In this document: piece by piece, positions 31,318 through 39,982 of the stretch
How positions within the stretch are numbered: position 1 is the stretch's first letter
Layout: each line of letters begins with the position of its first letter
NCBI GenBank assembly: GCA_028822845.1
Contig: JAPKCS010000016.1
Location: 1-43,837, forward strand
Reading direction: 5' to 3'
DNA length: 43,837 bases
Source: Candidatus Poseidoniaceae archaeon
Lineage (GTDB): Archaea; Thermoplasmatota; Poseidoniia; Poseidoniales; Poseidoniaceae
Program-made: the position numbers and the translations under genes
The notes under the pieces: model-generated
What the model saw: the letters and a program-made list of their open reading frames with translations, nothing else
Database searches by the model: none
Told to the model about the DNA's origin: nothing

Positions 31318-31323
31318 TATAAG
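31318..31323 (-). promoter_or_regulatory. TATA element of the RHH-folE-queE-queC-queD operon
   Basis: On the minus strand CTTATA is centred about 26 bases upstream of the RHH start codon, the normal archaeal TATA to start distance, implying a leaderless transcript. The plus strand carries TATTATTT at 31346-31353, probably the box of the divergent aminotransferase. Confidence 0.6.
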
Positions 31324-31441
31324 TATTCGCCCAGTCATACCAGAGTATTATTTTTGGATTGAGGCGAAAGACTCGGAAGTGCATCCAATCCATACGAATC
31401 TAAGCGAATGTTCAAGGCATTCCGGATGGGACGCAAAATTG

Positions 31442-32944
31442 ATGACAGCGATGATGCAACCGCATGAGGCCCTCGAGCACCTGCACACTCTCCGTTCCCA
31501 CACGGGGGCAATGGACACCGTCGGCCTCCCCGATGATGTCATTCTCCAATTCTGTGCCCATGATTCGAAACTCTCACAAGCCATTTCTGAAGCAACCGTT
31601 CGGTTCACAGAAGTCACCAATGAGTTTGGCGCCGACATGCTCCTCCACGATGAGGCACACCTCATCAAAGTCTTGCAGGCTGATTTCGTAAATTTCTATG
31701 CCCCTGCTACGGTCAACCCTTACATCGCGCTGTCCGGACGCGGACCTTGGATCGTCACCGCATACGGTGCAGTTCTCCACGATAACGGGGGCTACGGGAT
31801 GCTCGGTGCAGGTCACGGTCCACAAGGTGTCATTGACGCTATGTCCGGCAATTGGGTTATGGCGAACGTCATGACGCCTTCGTTCAGCCACAAGCGCCTT
31901 GCTGAGCGACTGGAAAAGGAACTCGGCCACACGAGGGGTTCCTGTCCATTCACCAAATTCATCTGCATGAACAGTGGCTCGGAATCTGTAACCGTCAGTC
32001 TACGAATCGCAGACGTCAACGCTCGAACGCACACAGGACCTGGTGGGAAGCATGAAGGCAAGGAAATCAAGCTCCTGGCCATTGAGAAGGCATTCCATGG
32101 ACGAACAGATCGTCCTGCTCAAATTTCACATTCATGCAAATCTTCCTATGACAAAAACCTCGCAACCTTCCGGGACCGCGACAACCTCTTGCTCGTGCCT
32201 GCAAATGACATCGCATCCCTCGAAGCAATGTTCCAGCGTGCTGAAGATGAAAACTGGTTCATTGAACTGATGGCCATTGAACCCGTACAAGGTGAAGGAA
32301 ACCCTGGTGCATGTGTGGAGCGTGACTTTTACGATGCTGCACGCAGGTTAACACTTGAACACGGTGCCATGCTCCTCGTCGACTCGATCCAAGCAGGAAT
32401 TCGCGGTCAAGGCTGCCTCTCCATCATCGACTATGAGGGCTTCCAAGACGCTGAAGTTCCCGACCTCGAAACCTGGTCAAAAGCCCTCAATGCTGGCCAA
32501 TACCCACTCTCCGTGCTGGGAATGAATAAAAGAGCAGCTGATAATTACGTTGTGGGCATTTATGGCAACACCATGACCACCAACCCTCGTGCCCTTGAAA
32601 CAGCATGTGCTGTGTTGGACACAATGACACCCGAACTGCGTGCAAACATCAAGCACCGTGGTGAAGAATTTGTTGAGAAATTGATTCTCCTCGGAGAAGA
32701 GATGCCAGGAATCATTACCAAAGTCCAAGGGACTGGGCTCCTATTGAGCGCGGAATTAGATCCGACTCGATACCAAGTCGTTGGCTTTGATGCTGTGGAA
32801 CCATGGTGCCGACGTCACGGCCTCGGTGTGATTCACGGTGGCGAGAATGCCCTCAGGTTCACCCCACATTTCGGGATCACTTCGGAAGAGATCGACCTCA
32901 TCATCGATGTTGTCCGAGAAGCCTTCGTCGTCTTCTCCGCTTGA
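31442..32944 (+). CDS. Class III PLP-dependent aminotransferase
   Basis: 500 residues from ATG 31442. The PLP fold is shown by YGMLGAGHGPQGVIDAM, FICMNSGSESVTVSLRIAD (pyridoxal phosphate loop), IEKAFHGRT, IEPVQGEGNPGACV, LLVDSIQAGIRGQG and TWSKALNAGQYPLSVL with the Schiff-base Lys. At the usual DEVQ motif the Glu is Ser (DSIQ). The family includes ornithine, lysine and 4-aminobutyrate aminotransferases; the substrate cannot be told from sequence. TATTATTT at 31346-31353 sits about 29 bases before an in-frame GTG at 31379, so a leaderless GTG start is an alternative. It ends directly against the convergent ABC permease stop. Confidence 0.83.
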   Translation: MTAMMQPHEALEHLHTLRSHTGAMDTVGLPDDVILQFCAHDSKLSQAISEATVRFTEVTNEFGADMLLHDEAHLIKVLQADFVNFYAPATVNPYIALSGRGPWIVTAYGAVLHDNGGYGMLGAGHGPQGVIDAMSGNWVMANVMTPSFSHKRLAERLEKELGHTRGSCPFTKFICMNSGSESVTVSLRIADVNARTHTGPGGKHEGKEIKLLAIEKAFHGRTDRPAQISHSCKSSYDKNLATFRDRDNLLLVPANDIASLEAMFQRAEDENWFIELMAIEPVQGEGNPGACVERDFYDAARRLTLEHGAMLLVDSIQAGIRGQGCLSIIDYEGFQDAEVPDLETWSKALNAGQYPLSVLGMNKRAADNYVVGIYGNTMTTNPRALETACAVLDTMTPELRANIKHRGEEFVEKLILLGEEMPGIITKVQGTGLLLSAELDPTRYQVVGFDAVEPWCRRHGLGVIHGGENALRFTPHFGITSEEIDLIIDVVREAFVVFSA

Positions 32945-34165
32945 TCACGACAAACTCGTAACAATGTCTTCACGGTTGAATTGCCGGCTGGCGTAATACG
33001 CTGCCAAAGCAGCATACAAGATGCTCGTACCGGCCCAAATCACAATGTGTTCGGTGATCACACGGTTGAGTAAGAGTTCGCGCAAGGCCAGCAGAATATT
33101 GACGACAGGAATTGCAAACCAAAAGGATTCAATTCCGTCCAAATTAATTACCTGTGTAAACAGGGCAGGGAAAACGATTAACAACAACATTGGAGCGAGG
33201 ATCGATCCTGCTTCTTTGACGCTATGAGAACGCATCGCCAAAGCCAATTCAACCGCCACCACCATGACTGCAAACAACAATATTGCTGCAATCAATAACA
33301 ACACGGTCACGACTGACAATTCGGGTAAACCAATCACGCTTGATGATGCCAGGTAACCAATGGCAAAGAGCAAACCAAATATTTGTAAAATCACCCCTAC
33401 ACCAGTGATTGTAGCTACAGCCACCCATTTCCCTAACAGAAGTTCCAGACGGGTGCATGGGAGGCATAACAAGGCCTCAAGTGTACCGCGCTCTCGTTCC
33501 CCAGCCGTCATGTCAATCGAGGGTTGCAACGCACTGGAATAGGTCCAGATAGCCAGCACGAGCGGGATGAACAAAGAGAGAACCATACCAGCCTGCTCAC
33601 CGCTTGTAGCCACATCGCTTTGGGCAACATCACCATCCCATCTCAATGGATCTAAGGTGGCGTTCACGTCGAGGCCTGAATCGACAATTCTTCGCTCGAC
33701 TTCCTCACTTTCCCAGAGCAAGAGGGCATCGATTAATCGGTTCCATGCTTCATTCGACCGTTCCGAAGTGGAGAGATGTAAGATGGCATACTTCCATGTC
33801 GTGTTGACTTGTTCGATGCGTAGGATGGCATCGACTGAGGAATTCCTTACCCGATCTAAATCTTCACCTGGGTCAGAAAGAACCGTCAGGTTCGGCAGGG
33901 GCTCGATAACAAAGGCAATGCCTGCCTCAATGATGGATTGTTCGAGCGATGGATCAATTTCCTCCGACTGAATGACGATTGACAATTCAAGTGCATCCAA
34001 TTCTGCTGCTTCAGATTCGAGGAGCACAGGAAAAAGGATAAACAGCAAGGGGAACATCAACAAAGGAATCACAATAATGGCCATAATGGTGCGCCAATCA
34101 CGGACAAATTCGACCACTTCTTTCTTGGCAATGGCCTTGATCCGATACAGCGTCACTTCACTCAT
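32945..34165 (-). CDS. ABC-2 type (NatB-like) transporter permease
   Basis: 406 residues. The start at 34165 has GAGGTGA upstream and overlaps the ATPase stop by eight bases. One N-terminal span (IMAIIVIPLLMFPLLFILFP) is followed by a large outside domain (about 50-195) and five C-terminal spans. TAGERERGTLEALLCLPCTRLELLLGKWVA is the conserved cytoplasmic loop of ABC-2 exporters of the NatB/CcmB kind. With the adjoining ATPase it forms an exporter, possibly for sodium, drugs or lipids. Confidence 0.87.
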   Translation of the reverse strand: MSEVTLYRIKAIAKKEVVEFVRDWRTIMAIIVIPLLMFPLLFILFPVLLESEAAELDALELSIVIQSEEIDPSLEQSIIEAGIAFVIEPLPNLTVLSDPGEDLDRVRNSSVDAILRIEQVNTTWKYAILHLSTSERSNEAWNRLIDALLLWESEEVERRIVDSGLDVNATLDPLRWDGDVAQSDVATSGEQAGMVLSLFIPLVLAIWTYSSALQPSIDMTAGERERGTLEALLCLPCTRLELLLGKWVAVATITGVGVILQIFGLLFAIGYLASSSVIGLPELSVVTVLLLIAAILLFAVMVVAVELALAMRSHSVKEAGSILAPMLLLIVFPALFTQVINLDGIESFWFAIPVVNILLALRELLLNRVITEHIVIWAGTSILYAALAAYYASRQFNREDIVTSLS

Positions 34166-34988
34166 CGCTCTCACCTCGTTCTGGCATCTTAGGTGGTTTA
34201 GGTGTGAAAAAGGAACGCCACAAACCAGTAAATCGTCCCTCTTTTGAATCGTCTTCTTGCCTTGGCCGCGCCGTGTCTTTGGTCAAAGCCACATAGGCTT
34301 CTTCCAAGGTTTGTGTTCCTGTGCTCTCAAGCAGTTCATCTGGTGGACCATCTGCCCTGATTTCGCCATTGTGAACGATCACGATTCGATCGCAGACCTG
34401 TTGGGCTTCTGAGAGTTGATGGGTCGAATACACAACCGTTCCACCTTCGTGTTTCAATTGGTTGACAAGTTTCCTGACGGTTCGCGCACTGGTGATGTCA
34501 AGTCCAGCAGTGGGCTCATCAAGAAGGAGAATGGATGGACCGTGAGCCAAGGCACGTAGCAAAGCGGTTTTCTGGCGCATACCTCGGCTGAACCCTTTTG
34601 TGTGGCGTCCGAGGCTTTCAACCATGCCAAGGTGTTCAGCGAACTTGGCAGTTCTCGCCCATGCATCTTTGTCGGAAACCCCGTGCATCCTTGAATGGTA
34701 TCGGATGTTTTCCCAAGCAGTGAGCCGTGAGTACAGACCGGTTGACTCGGGCACGACGCCGAGAGCTTGTCGCATTTGACTTACAGGTTTCCCGTCAGAA
34801 AGGAGAACCGTCCCCGCCGTTGGCTGGTATACGCCAGCCATTAACCGCAGGAGTGTTGTTTTCCCAGCACCATTGCTGCCAACCAGACCCACCACTTCAC
34901 CAGACCGAATTTCAAGATCTATTTCATGGAGGACATCCAAATCACCAAACGACTTGGTGACTTTGGTAAGGTTGAGGAGAGGTTGCAT
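34158..34988 (-). CDS. ABC transporter ATPase (NatA-like)
   Basis: 276 residues. Walker A GSNGAGKTTLLRLM (38-51), Q-loop region VVPESTGLYSRLTAWENIRYH, signature FSRGMRQKTALLRALAHGP and Walker B ILLLDEPTAGLD, with the H-loop VVYSTHQLSEAQQV, are all intact. The C-terminal 40 residues are charged and disordered. It pairs with the overlapping permease gene. Confidence 0.93.
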   Translation of the reverse strand: MQPLLNLTKVTKSFGDLDVLHEIDLEIRSGEVVGLVGSNGAGKTTLLRLMAGVYQPTAGTVLLSDGKPVSQMRQALGVVPESTGLYSRLTAWENIRYHSRMHGVSDKDAWARTAKFAEHLGMVESLGRHTKGFSRGMRQKTALLRALAHGPSILLLDEPTAGLDITSARTVRKLVNQLKHEGGTVVYSTHQLSEAQQVCDRIVIVHNGEIRADGPPDELLESTGTQTLEEAYVALTKDTARPRQEDDSKEGRFTGLWRSFFTPKPPKMPERGESDE

Positions 34989-35000
34989 TCTGTCATCCCC

Positions 35001-35306
35001 TTACGAAGTGCGACCGGATTCAACTGCTGAATCAAGACCGGGGTGCTTTTCTTCAAGCGTGCATGCACGTGCGAGTTGTTGTTTCAAGAGACCGAATATT
35101 TCTTCTTGAGAAACACCCATTTCGACGAGGTTGCCAATCATGTTGAATGCCCCTTGGATGGCACCCGCATCGAGGTAGGCATCGTTGGAAATGGAGCCAG
35201 TTTGTCGCAAGATATCCAACCGATCTGCGATGTACTTTGCCTCATGCCGGACCCTCGCCTCATCGATGTGCGCTAAGGCAATCAGTGTGTCAATGCAGGT
35301 TCGCAT
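35001..35306 (-). CDS. Small all-helical protein of unknown function
   Basis: 101 residues from ATG 35306 (a longer frame to 35336 has a hydrophobic start that is less likely). It reads as four amphipathic helices: DTLIALAHIDEARVRHEAKY, IADRLDILRQTG, AYLDAGAIQGAFNMIGNLVE and SQEEIFGLLKQQLARACTLE. No family recognised. It lies 12 bases ahead of the ABC ATPase and may be part of the same transcript. Confidence 0.55.
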   Translation of the reverse strand: MRTCIDTLIALAHIDEARVRHEAKYIADRLDILRQTGSISNDAYLDAGAIQGAFNMIGNLVEMGVSQEEIFGLLKQQLARACTLEEKHPGLDSAVESGRTS

Positions 35307-35365
35307 GGGTATCACTTCGATGCCGACAAATATCATGGTTGCCCTTGATTTTGTTGAAAAATGGT

Positions 35366-35806
35366 TCAGTGGGCCTTTTCTGTCAGTTCAACAAGAACGC
35401 CACCAGTGGACTTTGGGTGGACAAAGGCGATACGTTTTCCACCTGCACCGATCTGTGGTTCCACATTGATCATATGAATTCCATGCTCGATGAGATGCAG
35501 AATTAATCCATCAAGGTCGCCCACCGAGAAACAAATTTGCTGAACCCCCGGTCCGCGTTTTGCCAAAAATTTTCCAATCGGTGTGTCAACGCCTGTTGGT
35601 TCAAGCAACTCCACCATAGGGGGGTGAGGAACAGGTGCATCGAGTGGTGTTGATGTGGAAAAGAAACGGGTTGTGACACCTTGATCGGCTACGGTTTCAT
35701 CTTCTGCACCTTGTTCCAAACCGAGGAGCGTCCAAAAGGTGGATGCATCATCTAAGTTCTCGGTGGCAATGCCAATATGATCTATGTAAATGGGTCCAAA
35801 ACTCAT
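35366..35806 (-). CDS. mce: Methylmalonyl-CoA epimerase
   Basis: 146 residues of the vicinal-oxygen-chelate fold. IDHIGIATENLDDASTFW, VELLEPTGVDTPIGKFLAKR and GVQQICFSVGDLDG match the family, and KRIAFVHPKSTGGVLVEL holds the metal-binding His and Glu. It racemises (2R/2S)-methylmalonyl-CoA. The start is in TGAGGTGATTTAATG, whose TGA ends the mutase gene, so the two are coupled. Confidence 0.94.
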   Translation of the reverse strand: MSFGPIYIDHIGIATENLDDASTFWTLLGLEQGAEDETVADQGVTTRFFSTSTPLDAPVPHPPMVELLEPTGVDTPIGKFLAKRGPGVQQICFSVGDLDGLILHLIEHGIHMINVEPQIGAGGKRIAFVHPKSTGGVLVELTEKAH

Positions 35807-35815
35807 TAAATCACC

Positions 35816-37417
35816 TCAAAATCCACTTGGTGCCATCCACGTGCCAAACACGTCCTTCATGGCTTGCATAATTTCTCCGAGTGTGCACCCGGATTTGACT
35901 GCTGTAATGACATGCGGGAAGAGGTTCTCTTCGCTTGCGGCACATGTGCGGATGGTGTCGAGGATGTGTTGACATGCCTCGGTATCCCGGTCACTCCGCA
36001 ACACAACTAATTTCTTGCATTGTGCTTCACCCACACTCGGGTCTAACTTGAGAACTTCAGTGGTGGAATGTTCTTCCATAACACCGTGGTTGACGCCCAC
36101 GATTTTTCTGGTTCCGGCTTCGACGTCATTGAGATGGGCATAGGCAGCATTGTGAATTTCACGTTGTTGCCATCCCTGTTCAATCGCTTTCATTGCTCCA
36201 CCAAGCGACTCGATGGTCTCAATTTGGGCAAGGGCTTCATCGTGAATCCGCTTGGTGAGTTGTTCAACATGGTATGAACCACCGAGTGGATCGACCACAT
36301 CTGCCGCCCCGCTTTCTTCTGCAATGATCTGTTGTGTTCGCAATGCAACCGTGGCAGATTTTTCGGTCGGCAAACCCAATGCTTCATCGTAGGAATTTGT
36401 ATGCAAACTTTGGGTGCCACCACAGACTGCGGCCAGTGCCTGTATCGTGACACGTGCCACGTTGTTGAGGGGCTGTTGAGCGGTTAAACTGACGCCAGCC
36501 ACTTGTGTATGGAACCTCAGCATAGCGGACTTTGGATTCTTTGGCTTATATCGTTCTTGGATCAGTTCATACCACAATGTTCGTGCAGCTCTGAACTTTG
36601 ATGCTTCTTCAAAGAAATCGTTATGGCAGTTGAAAAAGAAGGAGAGGCGCGGACCAAACGTATCGATGTCCATGCCACAAGCAATCGCTGCCTCAACATA
36701 CTCTAGGGCGTTAGCGAGGGTAAAAGCAACCTCTTGGACGGCTGTTGAACCTGCTTCACGAATGTGATAACCTGAGATTGAAATCGTATTCCAGCGTGGT
36801 ACTTCTGCAGCACAATATTCGAAGATGTCTGTGATCAGTCTCATGCTGGGTTGAGGTGGGAACACATAGGTCCCCCTGGCAATATACTCCTTCAAAATAT
36901 CATTTTGTATCGTACCAATAACCTGGTCAGCCGATACACCTTGCTCTTCAGCCACAGCAATGTACATGGCCAAAAGAATCATTGCGGGCGCATTAATTGT
37001 CATGGATGTGCTTACTTTGTCGAGGGGGATCCCCGCCAATAATTCTCGCATATCATCGAGTTGTGAGATCGACACGCCGACTTTGCCAACTTCACCAAAG
37101 GACATGTCGTCGTCAGCATCCAACCCAAGTTGAGTCGGGAGATCGAACGCCACTGAAAGTCCCTTTTGACCACGTTCTAACAGCAATTTGAATCGCTTAT
37201 TCGTCTCTTGTGCACTGGAGAAACCTGCGTATTGCCTCATTGTCCACAAACGGGACCTGTACATGGTTGTGTGAATACCCCGTGTGTACGGTGGGGCACC
37301 AGCATCACCCAATTCCTCGAGTCGGACATTGTGGTCAACCAAAGTGTCGGGGTTGCTTTGCAAAGGCAATTCCAGTCCACTCAAGGTGTTCCAGTCTTCC
37401 TTTCGCTCAGTGACCAT
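35816..37417 (-). CDS. mcmA1: Methylmalonyl-CoA mutase large (catalytic) subunit
   Basis: 533 residues, the length of the catalytic chain without the cobalamin domain. PYTRGIHTTMYRSRLWTMRQYAGFSSA, GLSVAFDLPTQLGLD, TIQNDILKEYIARGTYVFPP, SISGYHIREAGSTAVQEVAF, GPRLSFFFNCHNDFFEE and GGTQSLHTNSYDEALGLP are all canonical. The B12-binding small subunit must be encoded elsewhere. It isomerises methylmalonyl-CoA to succinyl-CoA and, with the epimerase, feeds propionyl-CoA from odd-chain fat and branched amino acids into the citric acid cycle. Confidence 0.95.
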   Translation of the reverse strand: MVTERKEDWNTLSGLELPLQSNPDTLVDHNVRLEELGDAGAPPYTRGIHTTMYRSRLWTMRQYAGFSSAQETNKRFKLLLERGQKGLSVAFDLPTQLGLDADDDMSFGEVGKVGVSISQLDDMRELLAGIPLDKVSTSMTINAPAMILLAMYIAVAEEQGVSADQVIGTIQNDILKEYIARGTYVFPPQPSMRLITDIFEYCAAEVPRWNTISISGYHIREAGSTAVQEVAFTLANALEYVEAAIACGMDIDTFGPRLSFFFNCHNDFFEEASKFRAARTLWYELIQERYKPKNPKSAMLRFHTQVAGVSLTAQQPLNNVARVTIQALAAVCGGTQSLHTNSYDEALGLPTEKSATVALRTQQIIAEESGAADVVDPLGGSYHVEQLTKRIHDEALAQIETIESLGGAMKAIEQGWQQREIHNAAYAHLNDVEAGTRKIVGVNHGVMEEHSTTEVLKLDPSVGEAQCKKLVVLRSDRDTEACQHILDTIRTCAASEENLFPHVITAVKSGCTLGEIMQAMKDVFGTWMAPSGF

Positions 37418-37459
37418 GTCTTGCCCAAGTGGATGGGCTTCATCAACACTCGCTTAGAA

Positions 37460-37966
37460 TCAGTGGTCGTGGTGTCCATCTGGACCGTGAGCGTGACCGT
37501 GTGCCAACTCTTCTTCTGAGGCAGGTCGAAGTTCGACAACTTCAACAGAGAACTTCAGAGATTGTCCTGCGAGTGCGTGATTGAAATCAGCGGTCACAGT
37601 GTCTTCGGTTAGGCTTGTGATTGTAAATGGGGATGGACCGTGTGGCATTTGTGCAACGAGTTGCATACCTGTTTCCAAGCTTGCCTCTTCTTCAAGTTGC
37701 TTGAATTGTTCCCGTGGGATTTCCATGACGGCTTCTGTGTCACGATCGCCATAGGCGCGCTCAGAGGACAATATGAATTCTCGACGTTCGCCAACGGTGG
37801 CGCCCATCATTTCATCTTCGAATCCGGGGATCATTTGCTTGTGTCCGACGAGGAAAGTCAAAGGATCTTGACCTTCACTGCTGTCAAAGACTTCACCGTC
37901 TTCAGGGAGAGTTCCGGTATAATGTACGCTTGCAACCATGTTTTCGCTGAGTGTATGTTTTGTCAT
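37460..37966 (-). CDS. slyD: SlyD-like FKBP peptidyl-prolyl isomerase
   Basis: 168 residues. VASVHYTGTLPEDGEVFDSS, DPLTFLVGHKQMIPGFEDEMMGATVGERREF and the inserted-flap region (QLVAQMPHGPSPFTIT, TADFNHALAGQSLKFSV) match SlyD. The tail HGHAHGPDGHHDH is His-rich, as in nickel-binding SlyD proteins. It is a folding catalyst with likely metal-binding ability. GGTGA precedes the start. Confidence 0.9.
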   Translation of the reverse strand: MTKHTLSENMVASVHYTGTLPEDGEVFDSSEGQDPLTFLVGHKQMIPGFEDEMMGATVGERREFILSSERAYGDRDTEAVMEIPREQFKQLEEEASLETGMQLVAQMPHGPSPFTITSLTEDTVTADFNHALAGQSLKFSVEVVELRPASEEELAHGHAHGPDGHHDH

Positions 37967-37970
37967 GTGT

Positions 37971-38864
37971 TCACCTTCTTGTTGTCATTTTATTGACGAG
38001 TTCTCGGAGTTTCTGTGCCACTCCTTCGGATAGAATTTCTTCCACCACTTTCTGATCGATGAACTCAAGGGAATCTGTGACACCCATTCGTTCACCCTTC
38101 GCCCACACCTGGCCCAACACGTTGGACCGATGTTCTTCGGGAATATCCGGATTATCCAAGATGTCCCGGGCAGCGTACTTGTATTCCAAGTACTTCTGGC
38201 GGTTGAGTTTTTTCTCTTGCTTCTGTCGCCCGCCACCTTTTTTATCGTGGCGACGTCGTTTTCTACGACGGTCAGCACTGGGTTTGGCAACGGTTGTCTC
38301 GATTGTTTTGAAGACATTTGAGGTTTGGATTACTTCGGTAGCAGGTTTTGCAACCATTGCTTCGGAAGTGGCAGGTGCTGCTGCTTGAGCAGAAGGACTG
38401 GCGGATGCTTGAGTCGATGGAGTTTCGGCCTCGACGACATCGACAACGGCTTCAGCGGAAGGTTTTGCATTGGCCTTGGCGTTCTGTCGAGAAAGTTCAG
38501 ACTTCCTTCGCAGTTCTGCAATACGATCTTCATGAGAGACCTGAGGTGCAGCAGCGGCCGATTTTGCAACCGAACTGGTGATCTTAGAAGCAGGAGGTCT
38601 GGTACGGTTGGACAAGGAACTCTTTGAACCACCGGGTTGGCGTTTCATACGGTCCATGGCGTCCTTTTGTTTCTTGGCCAGGTCTGTCATTCCTGTTGTG
38701 ACTTCGGGTTGGACAGGCGCCGGTCGAGCGGTGGTTGGACGTCGTTCGACGACCTTCCTTTCACTTTGGCGCTTGTTTCGTTGAGCAGAGGCATTTGGAG
38801 CGAACGGGTTGAATGGCTCGTCTCTTTTCTTTCCTCCGCGCTCGCTGATGCTTAAGGCCCCCAC
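37971..38864 (-). CDS. Basic, largely disordered protein with conserved C-terminal helix domain
   Basis: About 297 residues from a proposed GTG start at 38864, 24 bases after a TATA box (leaderless); no ATG is available near the N-terminus apart from one at 38927 that lies upstream of the box. Residues 1-190 are low complexity, rich in Ala, Ser, Pro and basic residues. A polybasic block RRRKRRRHDKKGGGRQKQEKK (start about 200) precedes a folded helical domain (YLEYKYAARDILDNPDIPEE to the end). The composition suggests RNA or DNA binding. No family recognised. Four bases ahead of slyD. Confidence 0.6.
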   Translation of the reverse strand: MGALSISERGGKKRDEPFNPFAPNASAQRNKRQSERKVVERRPTTARPAPVQPEVTTGMTDLAKKQKDAMDRMKRQPGGSKSSLSNRTRPPASKITSSVAKSAAAAPQVSHEDRIAELRRKSELSRQNAKANAKPSAEAVVDVVEAETPSTQASASPSAQAAAPATSEAMVAKPATEVIQTSNVFKTIETTVAKPSADRRRKRRRHDKKGGGRQKQEKKLNRQKYLEYKYAARDILDNPDIPEEHRSNVLGQVWAKGERMGVTDSLEFIDQKVVEEILSEGVAQKLRELVNKMTTRR

Positions 38865-38884
38865 TTTGTCCCCGATTGTGACCG

Positions 38885-38890
38885 TATAAA
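38885..38890 (-). promoter_or_regulatory. TATA element of the basic disordered protein gene
   Basis: TATAAA on the plus strand (TTTATA on the minus strand) lies about 24 bases upstream of the proposed GTG start, just inside the region before the Kae1 stop. Confidence 0.5.
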
Positions 38891-38914
38891 AACAATGAGT
38901 GTGACTCGCCGCCC

Positions 38915-39931
38915 TTATACCGCCCAAGTGACAGGGGTTTGGTCTGTCCGAAGGTACTGTTCAACGCCGCTCTTATCGAGGCTTGTCGTTCTGCCATGCT
39001 TCAATTCAATATGGCCGAGAAGGGCAATCATTGACCCATTATCGATGCAATACATGCGAGGCGGAGCGTGAGATGTAGCTTCTCTCTCGGCCGCCATAAT
39101 GGTGCACATTTCACGTAGACGAGTGTTGCAAGCAACACCGCCGCCGAGAAGGAGTTCTGATTTACCCGTGTGAGCCAATGCACGTTCTGCAATTTCCACA
39201 CATGCCGCAAAGGCATGTTCTTGCAAGGACCAGCACACTGCACCAAGGTCGACTCCATTATCCAACAGACGTTGAGAGGCGGTCATGACGCCAGAGAAAG
39301 CAAGATCCATGCCTCGGACGGCGAAGGGGAGTTCAAGGCCAACGAGGCTTGGATTGGGATTTGATTGCAACCATTCAGCGGCGAGCTTCTCAATCACTGG
39401 ACCGCCAGGAAATGGAATGCCTTGGCCACGTGCAAATTTGTCCAACATGTTGCCAATGCCGATGTCCAATGTTTCTCCTAGCACGCGGTAACGACCATCC
39501 AAATGGGCGATCACCTGAGTGTTGCCCCCTGAGACATAGAGCAAAATCGGGTCCCGGCAACCGCATTGTTGGCGGCCAATTTCGATGTGAGCGACACAGT
39601 GGTTGACGCCGATTAATGGGACGCCCAATCGGCTCGATATACCACGTGCCAAAGCCGCCCCGACTCGCAAACATGGACCCAGTCCTGGGCCTTGTGAAAA
39701 GGCCACAGCTCCGATGTCTGAAGGGAGGAGAGATGATTCTTTCAACAAGTTCTCGAACAAATGTTGAGCTGCATCTTTGTGATGATCAGCTGCCTCGCGA
39801 GGATGGATTCCACCTTCATCTGGTCGCACGGTTGATGACATGGCTGGATAAGGTGTGCCGTTCGAATCAACCAATCCAAACGAAAGGGTATGTGCTGTGG
39901 ACTCTATCCCTAGTGTCCATGCTTCTGGCAT
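38915..39931 (-). CDS. kae1: tRNA threonylcarbamoyladenosine transferase Kae1
   Basis: 338 residues from ATG 39931. LGIESTAHTLSFGLVD starts like archaeal Kae1 (LGIEgTA). SQGPGLGPCLRVG, GVNHCVAHIEIG (metal ligands His111 and His115) and LYVSGGNTQV are canonical. It makes t6A37 in tRNA with the KEOPS partners. No Bud32 kinase domain is fused at the end, unlike in several euryarchaea. Diverges from hutI with 51 bases between starts; the ATG has no strong Shine-Dalgarno. Confidence 0.94.
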   Translation of the reverse strand: MPEAWTLGIESTAHTLSFGLVDSNGTPYPAMSSTVRPDEGGIHPREAADHHKDAAQHLFENLLKESSLLPSDIGAVAFSQGPGLGPCLRVGAALARGISSRLGVPLIGVNHCVAHIEIGRQQCGCRDPILLYVSGGNTQVIAHLDGRYRVLGETLDIGIGNMLDKFARGQGIPFPGGPVIEKLAAEWLQSNPNPSLVGLELPFAVRGMDLAFSGVMTASQRLLDNGVDLGAVCWSLQEHAFAACVEIAERALAHTGKSELLLGGGVACNTRLREMCTIMAAEREATSHAPPRMYCIDNGSMIALLGHIELKHGRTTSLDKSGVEQYLRTDQTPVTWAV

Positions 39932-39982
39932 GGTTGACGGTGAGAGCCATTGTTCTTCAACTATCAGCCTCACCACCGAATC

